A program made the translations under genes and the position numbers. 19,243 bases of DNA, taken from positions 1 through 19,243 of the forward strand of contig CAKTQE010000045.1 in the NCBI GenBank assembly GCA_934593275.1, in the 5' to 3' direction. Source of the stretch: an uncultured Oscillospiraceae bacterium. Its GTDB lineage: Bacteria; Bacillota; Clostridia; Oscillospirales; Oscillospiraceae. Positions within the stretch are counted from its first letter, which is position 1; every line of letters starts with the position of its first letter. Under the pieces are notes generated by a model. It was given only the letters and a program-made list of their open reading frames with translations, was not told where the DNA came from and did no database searches. Shown here piece by piece: positions 14,588 to 19,243 of the stretch.

Positions 14588-14610
14588 TTTCGGTAAGCAT
14601 ATGATATACT
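14582..14610 (+). promoter_or_regulatory. Candidate hom promoter
   Basis: TTGCAT (14582-14587), a 17-bp spacer and TATACT (14605-14610) with TG at the extended -10 position (14602-14603). The leader to the hom ATG is about 63 nt and contains GGAGTGAG 3-4 nt before the start. Its -10 box overlaps the -10 of the opposing thrC promoter. Confidence 0.6.
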
Positions 14611-14629
14611 GACAATTACAAAAAAGCAA
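14601..14629 (-). promoter_or_regulatory. Candidate thrC promoter
   Basis: On the minus strand: TTGCTT (14624-14629), a 17-bp spacer and TATCAT (14601-14606), 5 of 6 matches to the -10 consensus. Start would be near 14594 with a leader of about 87 nt that includes the CAATTG inverted repeat. The two -10 boxes overlap by two bases, so polymerase should not be able to occupy both promoters at once. Confidence 0.5.
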
Positions 14630-14679
14630 GTGTTTTTCCCAGAGATACAACTGTAAGACAGAGAGAACGGAGTGAGAAC

Positions 14680-15801
14680 ATGCGGATCGGACTATTGGGT
14701 TTCGGCACCGTTGGAAAAGGCGTTTATGATATTGTGGCGGGCCGGGAGGATATGTGCGTGGCCAAGGTGCTGTGCCGCCGGGACTTAGAACTGCCGGATG
14801 CCGGGGTCACCCATCGTTTTGAGGACATTTTGGAAGATTCCACCATCGATACGGTGGTGGAGGCCATGGGGGGCATTCATCCGGCCTATGACTATGTTCG
14901 CAAGGCCATTCTGGCGGGGAAAAATGTGGCAACCGCCAATAAGGCCCTGATCGCCACCTGCTATGACGAGCTGATCCCTCTGGCAAGAGAAAAAAAGGTG
15001 TGTCTGCGGTGTACCGCCTCTGTAGGCGGGGGCATCGGCTGGCTCAGCGAGCTGGAACGGGCCAGACGCATTGAACCCATCTCCTATGTAGGCGGCATTA
15101 TGAACGGCACCTGCAACTATATTCTGGACTCCATGACCCGCTTGGGTCTGGGCTACAGTCAGGCTCTCCGGCAGGCCCAGGCCCTGGGCTATGCCGAGGC
15201 GGACCCCACCACGGATGTGGAGGGCCTGGACACCTGGCACAAGCTGATCATCTCCGCCAATGTGGGCTTTGGGGTCAGCCTGGATGTTTCCGGCGTTCCC
15301 GTGGCGGGCATTTCCCGAATCGGGGCAGAGGACGTGGCGAATTTCAGTGCCAACGGCCTGGTGTGCAAGCTGGCGGCAACCGCCCGGTGCGATTCCGGCA
15401 TTTACAGTGCCTATGTCCAGCCCACCCTCTACAGCCTGGGCAGTCCCGAGGCGGCGGTGCCGGAAAATTACAATCTCATCACCCTGGAGGGCCAGGTCTC
15501 CGGCCGCCAGAGCTTCTTCGGCCAGGGGGCCGGACGGTACCCCACCGCATACAATGTGGTACAGGACTGCGTGGATTTCCAAAAGGGCCGGGGCTTCTAC
15601 ACGGAGCCGGGGCCCAAGGTGGAGGCCGACAACAGCCTGAAGCTCCGCTACTATGTCCGCACCGCCCAGGAGGATGCCTGGCTGCGGCAGAATACGGAAA
15701 AGCATTGGGCCGGGGCGGTGGTGACGGTGCCGGTAGAGGTTTCCGTCATGCACCAGTGGCTGAAAGCCCACCCGGAGGCCTTTATGGCGGCCTTCGCCTG
15801 A
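14680..15801 (+). CDS. hom: Homoserine dehydrogenase (short form)
   Basis: Hom reduces aspartate semialdehyde to homoserine with NAD(P)H at the branch to threonine and methionine. The N-terminal Rossmann motif GLLGFGTVGKG is at 4-14 and ATANKALIA at 84-92. The catalytic domain shows GGIMNGTCNYIL (138-149), the signature GYAEADPTTDVEGLDTWHK (170-188) and GQGAGRYPTA (281-290). At 373 residues it is shorter than the common form of about 400-440 residues with a C-terminal ACT domain. Only about 55 residues follow the catalytic core (LKLRYYVRT... onward), which look like a reduced ACT remnant. Feedback inhibition by threonine may therefore be weak or different. It opens the hom-lysC-asd operon, with lysC 24 bp downstream. 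Confidence 0.96.
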   Translation: MRIGLLGFGTVGKGVYDIVAGREDMCVAKVLCRRDLELPDAGVTHRFEDILEDSTIDTVVEAMGGIHPAYDYVRKAILAGKNVATANKALIATCYDELIPLAREKKVCLRCTASVGGGIGWLSELERARRIEPISYVGGIMNGTCNYILDSMTRLGLGYSQALRQAQALGYAEADPTTDVEGLDTWHKLIISANVGFGVSLDVSGVPVAGISRIGAEDVANFSANGLVCKLAATARCDSGIYSAYVQPTLYSLGSPEAAVPENYNLITLEGQVSGRQSFFGQGAGRYPTAYNVVQDCVDFQKGRGFYTEPGPKVEADNSLKLRYYVRTAQEDAWLRQNTEKHWAGAVVTVPVEVSVMHQWLKAHPEAFMAAFA

Positions 15802-15825
15802 GAATCCTTAAAGGAAGGGAAGCAT

Positions 15826-17139
15826 ATGAAAGTTGTGAAATTCGGCGGCTCCTCCATGGCGGATGCCGGTCAGTACCGAAAAATACGGGAGATTCTTCTG
15901 GCAGACCCGGAACGCCGGGTGGTGGTGGTCTCCGCCGCCGGAAAGCGGAACAAGCAGGATCACAAGATTACAGACCTATTATACCTGTGCTACGCCCACA
16001 CCCAGTACGGGGTGGATTGCTCCGGGGTTTTTGAAATGATCACCTCCCGCTACCGGGACATTGCCCGGGAGCTGGGGTTGCAGCTGGACTTGGAGCCGGA
16101 GTTTGCGGACCTGAAAGCCCGGCTGGACAACAAGACCGTGACCCAGGACGAGGTGGCCAGCCGGGGCGAATATTTCTCCGCCCGGCTTATGGCGGATTTC
16201 CTGGGCTTCAAGTTCGTGGACGCGGCGGATTGGGTGAAATTCCGCTTTGACGGCTCCGTGGACCAGGAAAGCACCTACGAGGCCCTGCGCAACCAGGTAG
16301 ACGGCCCCGGCGTGGTGATTCCGGGCTTCTACGGCCAGCTGCCGGACGGGAAAATCAAAACCTTTACCCGTGGCGGCAGCGACATCACCGGCGCGTTGGC
16401 GGCGGCGGCTTTGGACGCGGATGTCTACGAAAACTGGACCGATGTTTCCGGCATCCTTATGGCAGACCCCCGGATCGTGGAAAACCCCCAGACCATTCCG
16501 GAGGTCACCTATGACGAGCTGCGGGAGCTGAGCTATTCCGGCGCCCAGGTCCTCCACGAGGGTACCATTTTCCCGGTGCGGGAAAAGAAGATCCCCCTGA
16601 ACATCCGCAATACCAACGACCCCCAGGACCCGGGTACCATGATCCGGGAACGGTTCGAGGGGGATTCGGACCCCCATCGGTTCATCACCGGCATCACCGG
16701 CAAAAAGGACTTTACCATCATCGCCCTGACCAAGCGGGGCATGAGCAACCAGGTGGGGGTGCTGCGGCGGGTGCTGTCCGTCTTGGAGCGGCACAACCTG
16801 TCCGTAGACTATGTACCCAACGGCATTGACAATGTTTCCGTGGTGCTGTCCACCGAGGATGTGGCCCCTTGCCTTTATGCGGTACTGGGGGAAATCCAAA
16901 AGGAAGTGGAGCCGGACAGCCTGACGGTTCACGACCAGATCGCCGTGGTAGCCGCCGTGGGCCGGAAAATGGCCTACCGTCCCGGCATTTCCGGCCAGAT
17001 CTTCGCCGCCCTGGGCCAGGCGGGCATCAACATCCGCATGATCAACCAAGGCCCCGATGAGCTGAACATCATCTTCGGTGTTGACAACCGGGATTTCTCC
17101 CAGGCCATCCGGGTGCTGTACAATAGCTTCGTAAAGTAA
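15826..17139 (+). CDS. lysC: Aspartate kinase
   Basis: The enzyme phosphorylates aspartate with ATP, the first step to lysine, threonine and methionine. The 437-residue protein has the kinase entry motif VKFGGSSMA (4-12), the substrate segment SRGEYFSARLMADFL (112-126) and TRGGSDITGA (181-190). After the kinase domain two ACT regulatory domains follow at about 297-365 and 372-437, the second with INIRMINQGPDELNIIFGV (401-419). It is thus a single-chain, allosterically controlled isozyme; which amino acid it senses cannot be read from sequence, though its place beside hom, thrB and thrC suggests threonine-linked control. GGAAGGGAAG precedes the ATG. It is the middle gene of hom-lysC-asd, 18 bp before asd. 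Confidence 0.96.
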   Translation: MKVVKFGGSSMADAGQYRKIREILLADPERRVVVVSAAGKRNKQDHKITDLLYLCYAHTQYGVDCSGVFEMITSRYRDIARELGLQLDLEPEFADLKARLDNKTVTQDEVASRGEYFSARLMADFLGFKFVDAADWVKFRFDGSVDQESTYEALRNQVDGPGVVIPGFYGQLPDGKIKTFTRGGSDITGALAAAALDADVYENWTDVSGILMADPRIVENPQTIPEVTYDELRELSYSGAQVLHEGTIFPVREKKIPLNIRNTNDPQDPGTMIRERFEGDSDPHRFITGITGKKDFTIIALTKRGMSNQVGVLRRVLSVLERHNLSVDYVPNGIDNVSVVLSTEDVAPCLYAVLGEIQKEVEPDSLTVHDQIAVVAAVGRKMAYRPGISGQIFAALGQAGINIRMINQGPDELNIIFGVDNRDFSQAIRVLYNSFVK

Positions 17140-17157
17140 ACCATACAAGGAGGCAAT

Positions 17158-18165
17158 ATGATGAAAGAGTATACCGTTGCCGTCCTGGGTGCCACCGGTG
17201 CCGTGGGACAGGAAATGATTCGTATTTTGCAGGAGCGGAATTTCCCTGTGGGAACCCTGCTGCCCCTGTCCAGTGCCAGAAGCGCGGGAAAGACCATCCG
17301 TTTCCGGGATGAAGACGTGACCGTCCGGGAGGCCACGGAAGAAGCGTTCCAGGGGGTGGACATCGTTCTGGGTGCCGCGGAAGCGGACATCGCCCGGAAA
17401 TTCGCCCCGGCAATCCGGGCCGCGGGGGCGGTGTTTGTGGATAACTCCTCCGCATTCCGTCTGGATCCCCAGGTACCCCTCATCGTGCCGGAGATCAACC
17501 CCCAGGATGCAAAAAATCACCATGGCATCCTCTCCAACCCCAACTGCTCCACCATCATCACCATGGTGGCGGTGAACGCTCTGAACGGCCTGTCCCCCAT
17601 CCGCACCATGACGGCCACCACCTTCCAGGCGGTTTCCGGTGCCGGTGCCGGCGGCCCTGTGGAGCTGGAACAGGAGATCCAGGCCAAGTACCAGGGCAAG
17701 GACTATACCCCCAAGGTCTTCCCCTACCCCATCGCCTACAATGTGATCCCCCAGATCGGCGGGGAGCAGGATAAGGGCTACACCAGCGAGGAAATGAAAA
17801 TGCAGAACGAGGGCCGGAAAATCCTGCACCTGCCGGAGCTTCGGGTCAGCTGCACCTGCGTCCGGGTACCGGTCATTCGCAGCCACTCCATTTCCGTAAG
17901 CCTGCATTTTGACCGGCACATCTCCGTAGAGGAGGCCCGCCAGGCCATCGCCCAGGCCCCCGGCTGCAAGCTGGTAGACGACCTGCCCAACAAACGCTAC
18001 CCCATGCCCCTGGAAACCAGCGACCAGGACATCGTATTCGTAGGCCGCATCCGTCAGGATTTGACCGATGATTTTGGCCTGTGCCTCTGGTGCAGCGGCG
18101 ACCAGGTCCGCAAGGGCGCAGCCACCAACACCATCCAGATTGCGGAGCTGTTGGTTCAGGAATAA
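17158..18165 (+). CDS. asd: Aspartate-semialdehyde dehydrogenase
   Basis: Asd reduces aspartyl phosphate to aspartate semialdehyde with NADPH, directly downstream of the aspartokinase reaction. The protein has 335 residues, with the Rossmann motif VLGATGAVGQEM (9-20), FVDNSSAFR (93-101), the catalytic cysteine Cys130 in SNPNCST, Gln157 in TTFQAVSGAGAGG and the Arg240/His243 pair in PVIRSHS. Length and motifs are typical of the bacterial enzyme. Two adjacent ATGs exist: 17158 lies 4 nt and 17161 lies 7 nt after AGGAGG (17148-17153), so the second may be the real start. It is the last gene of the operon, followed by a terminator. Confidence 0.97.
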   Translation: MMKEYTVAVLGATGAVGQEMIRILQERNFPVGTLLPLSSARSAGKTIRFRDEDVTVREATEEAFQGVDIVLGAAEADIARKFAPAIRAAGAVFVDNSSAFRLDPQVPLIVPEINPQDAKNHHGILSNPNCSTIITMVAVNALNGLSPIRTMTATTFQAVSGAGAGGPVELEQEIQAKYQGKDYTPKVFPYPIAYNVIPQIGGEQDKGYTSEEMKMQNEGRKILHLPELRVSCTCVRVPVIRSHSISVSLHFDRHISVEEARQAIAQAPGCKLVDDLPNKRYPMPLETSDQDIVFVGRIRQDLTDDFGLCLWCSGDQVRKGAATNTIQIAELLVQE

Positions 18166-18172
18166 CATCGTA

Positions 18173-18199
18173 AGGGCCGCTTTTGCGGCCCTGTTTTTG
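18173..18199 (+). terminator. Terminator of the hom-lysC-asd operon
   Basis: A perfect 8-bp stem AGGGCCGC / GCGGCCCT (18173-18180 and 18185-18192) with a TTTT loop is followed by GTTTTTG. It starts 8 nt after the asd stop codon. Confidence 0.9.
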
Positions 18200-18249
18200 T
18201 ATAACCCTGGAAAAATTTGGTTATGCTGGATTTCAGGAGGTGTATCCCC

Positions 18250-18678
18250 ATGAAACTGCGGGAACTCATGACCAGCCCCGTCATCCGCATCCGCCCGGAG
18301 GAGCCGGTGGCGGTGGCGGCCAGAATTCTGACACAATATAATATCGGTGTCCTGCCGGTCTGCGGCCAGGACGGAGCCATCCGGGGCCTTGTCACCGACC
18401 GGGACATCGTGACCCGCTGCCTGGCCCCCAACCGGGACCCCAAAACCACCACCGTAGAGCAGGTCATGACCAGCCGGGTCATCTACGCCCGCCCGGACAT
18501 GGACGCCGGTGTGGCCGCCCACCTCATGGGCCGCCAACAAATCCGCCGCCTGCCCATCCTGGAAAACGGCAAACTCTGCGGCATCCTCAGCCTCAGCGAC
18601 CTGGCCACCCAAGACACCACCGCCCCCGACGCCACAGACGCCCTGGCGGACATCAGCAATAACCTGGCCAGCGGGTGA
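18250..18678 (+). CDS. Two-CBS-domain protein
   Basis: The start at 18250 is chosen because AGGAGG (18235-18240) lies 9 nt upstream; an in-frame ATG at 18217 precedes that site. The 142-residue soluble protein is little more than a pair of CBS domains, at about 1-60 (KLRELMTSPVIRIRPEEPV, DIVTRC) and 68-122 (VEQVMTSRVIYARPDMDA, RLPILE, GILSLSDLA). Tandem CBS pairs bind adenosine nucleotides, S-adenosylmethionine or similar ligands and usually act as regulatory modules. Here no catalytic domain is attached, so it is a stand-alone sensor of unknown target. It follows asd after a terminator, so it is probably a separate unit, though read-through is possible. Confidence 0.88.
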   Translation: MKLRELMTSPVIRIRPEEPVAVAARILTQYNIGVLPVCGQDGAIRGLVTDRDIVTRCLAPNRDPKTTTVEQVMTSRVIYARPDMDAGVAAHLMGRQQIRRLPILENGKLCGILSLSDLATQDTTAPDATDALADISNNLASG

Positions 18679-18686
18679 GAGCGAGA

Positions 18687-18733
18687 AATTGACAATTGAC
18701 AATTGACAATTCTTCAGTTGACAGTTGACAGTT
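18687..18733 (+). repeat. TTGACAR heptamer array after the CBS-domain gene
   Basis: Starting 8 nt after the stop codon, the array has TTGACAA three times, a short break (TTCTTCAG), then TTGACAG twice and TTATGGG. It is on the plus strand, the same as the preceding gene. No hairpin terminator is seen for the CBS gene, so the array again sits in the 3' end position. Confidence 0.85.
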
Positions 18734-18809
18734 ATGGGGGAAACCAGCCGCCCGCCACGTTTCGATGCCTGAGCCGTATCAATTAAACGGTAATCCAACG
18801 GACGATGCT

Positions 18810-18986
18810 GTAGGGGCGGCAACCTGCCGCCCGCCACGTGGCAAAAACAACCTGTGCGGGTGAATGGTATCACCCGATACTCGGAACAATGTAGCGGCGT
18901 TGACCCAACGCCACTCCAGCCCCGGCGAGGGGATGGCTCCGTTGCAAATAGAACCCGTTTGGTTGAACGAAACCACCCCCCGATAT
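18810..18986 (+). repeat. Composite palindromic repeat, copy interrupted by the GTCATTCC element
   Basis: The left arm starts with GTAGGGGCGGCAACCTGCCG. The inner unit starts near 18890 with TGTAGCGGCGTTGACCCAAC and is cut after CTCCGTTGC, followed by an arm-like segment and a C-run. This is the same junction order as at 11673-11852. A fragment of another arm (CAGCCGCCCGCCACGT) lies at 18747-18762, and 18774-18809 resembles 3899-3934. Confidence 0.75.
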
Positions 18987-19107
18987 GTCATTCCGAGCGA
19001 ACGCAGTGAGTCGAGGAATCTTCTCAAGTAGCAAGTTTTATCCTGTGTTGGTTCATCATCCCACGTGGTGGATTCCTCCACTCCGCTTGCGCTGCGGTCG
19101 GAATGAC
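18987..19107. repeat. GTCATTCC inverted-repeat (MITE-like) element, copy 2
   Basis: The 121-bp copy has the same GTCATTCCGA / TCGGAATGAC ends and central AAGTAGCAAGTTTTAT as 11853-11974. It is preceded by ACCACCCCCCGATAT and followed by ATAATGGGGG, close to the flanks of the first copy. A right arm of the composite repeat continues at 19108-19164. Confidence 0.8.
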
Positions 19108-19164
19108 ATAATGGGGGTAGTTCCATTCAACCCCACAGGATGAATATCCAACGTGGCGGGCGGC

Positions 19165-19243
19165 TTGTATGTATAGAGTAGTAACATAGGTAACAGGTAG
19201 AGAAGAGACATAGGTAACAGTTTTTGCTAGAATAAAGGCATCC
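19165..19243. mobile_element. Probable terminal fragment of an insertion sequence (runs off the window)
   Basis: The repeat arm ending in GTGGCGGGCGGC breaks off at about 19164 where the other copies continue to GCCGCCCCTAC. The new sequence contains two direct copies of ACATAGGTAACAG (19184-19196 and 19208-19220), 24 bp apart, and then a short AT-rich stretch. An abrupt junction plus subterminal repeats is what the end of an insertion sequence looks like, but no transposase is visible, so the family cannot be assigned. Confidence 0.4.

Noticed and set aside
14508..14615. Upstream start for threonine synthase at 14615
   Set aside because: It would lie upstream of the predicted transcription start, and AGGAGG fits the start at 14507.
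14611..14679. T-box or lysine riboswitch before hom
   Set aside because: The leader is only about 63 nt, with no specifier stem, T-box sequence or attenuator.
15979..18873. Very long minus-strand open frame opposite lysC, asd and the CBS gene
   Set aside because: It is antisense to three genes with clear motifs, has Gly/His-rich low-information sequence with no domain, and is expected in GC-rich DNA.

Overview
The window looks like chromosomal DNA of a GC-rich Gram-positive gut-type Clostridia, most likely Oscillospiraceae/Ruminococcaceae. This is inferred from strong AGGAGG-type Shine-Dalgarno sites, the ymfF-ymfH protease pair, an aspartate-family gene cluster, and intergenic gaps filled with GC-rich palindromic repeats. 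No rRNA, tRNA, CRISPR array or complete transposase gene was found.

Layout. Positions 1-265 hold a leftward promoter for a gene outside the window, a repeat block and a heptamer array. Positions 267-3759 (minus) form a two-gene signalling operon: a membrane GGDEF protein, then a cytoplasmic PAS/histidine kinase/receiver hybrid. Positions 3760-5046 are a tandem array of a nested, inverted-repeat (MITE-like) element. Positions 5047-8488 (minus) are a tightly coupled operon: two M16-family proteins (YmfF-like without the zinc motif, YmfH-like with it), then lgt, ended by a strong terminator. Positions 8489-9325 hold more copies of the repeat in the opposite orientation. Positions 9326-11581 (plus) encode PrmA, a membrane-anchored glycoside-hydrolase-like protein, and a 51-residue Cys/Gly-rich membrane peptide, followed by a perfect terminator hairpin. 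Positions 11626-12164 are repeats again. Positions 12165-18165 are the threonine branch of the aspartate pathway: thrC-thrB leftward, and hom, aspartokinase and asd rightward, from a shared 172-bp control region. A two-CBS-domain protein follows, then repeats and what looks like the end of an insertion sequence at the right edge.

How the genes work together. Aspartokinase and Asd make aspartate semialdehyde, Hom reduces it to homoserine, ThrB phosphorylates homoserine and ThrC makes threonine, so every step from aspartate to threonine is encoded here. The divergent thrC and hom promoters appear to share overlapping -10 elements and sit beside a 9-bp inverted repeat, which suggests joint control.

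The least conventional material is non-coding. It comprises a 288-bp nested palindromic element repeated at an exact 373-bp period whose hairpins show paired base changes between copies, TTGACA-type heptamer arrays placed directly after three gene ends and always in the gene's own orientation, and a 122-bp GTCATTCC inverted-repeat element found twice in the same host context.
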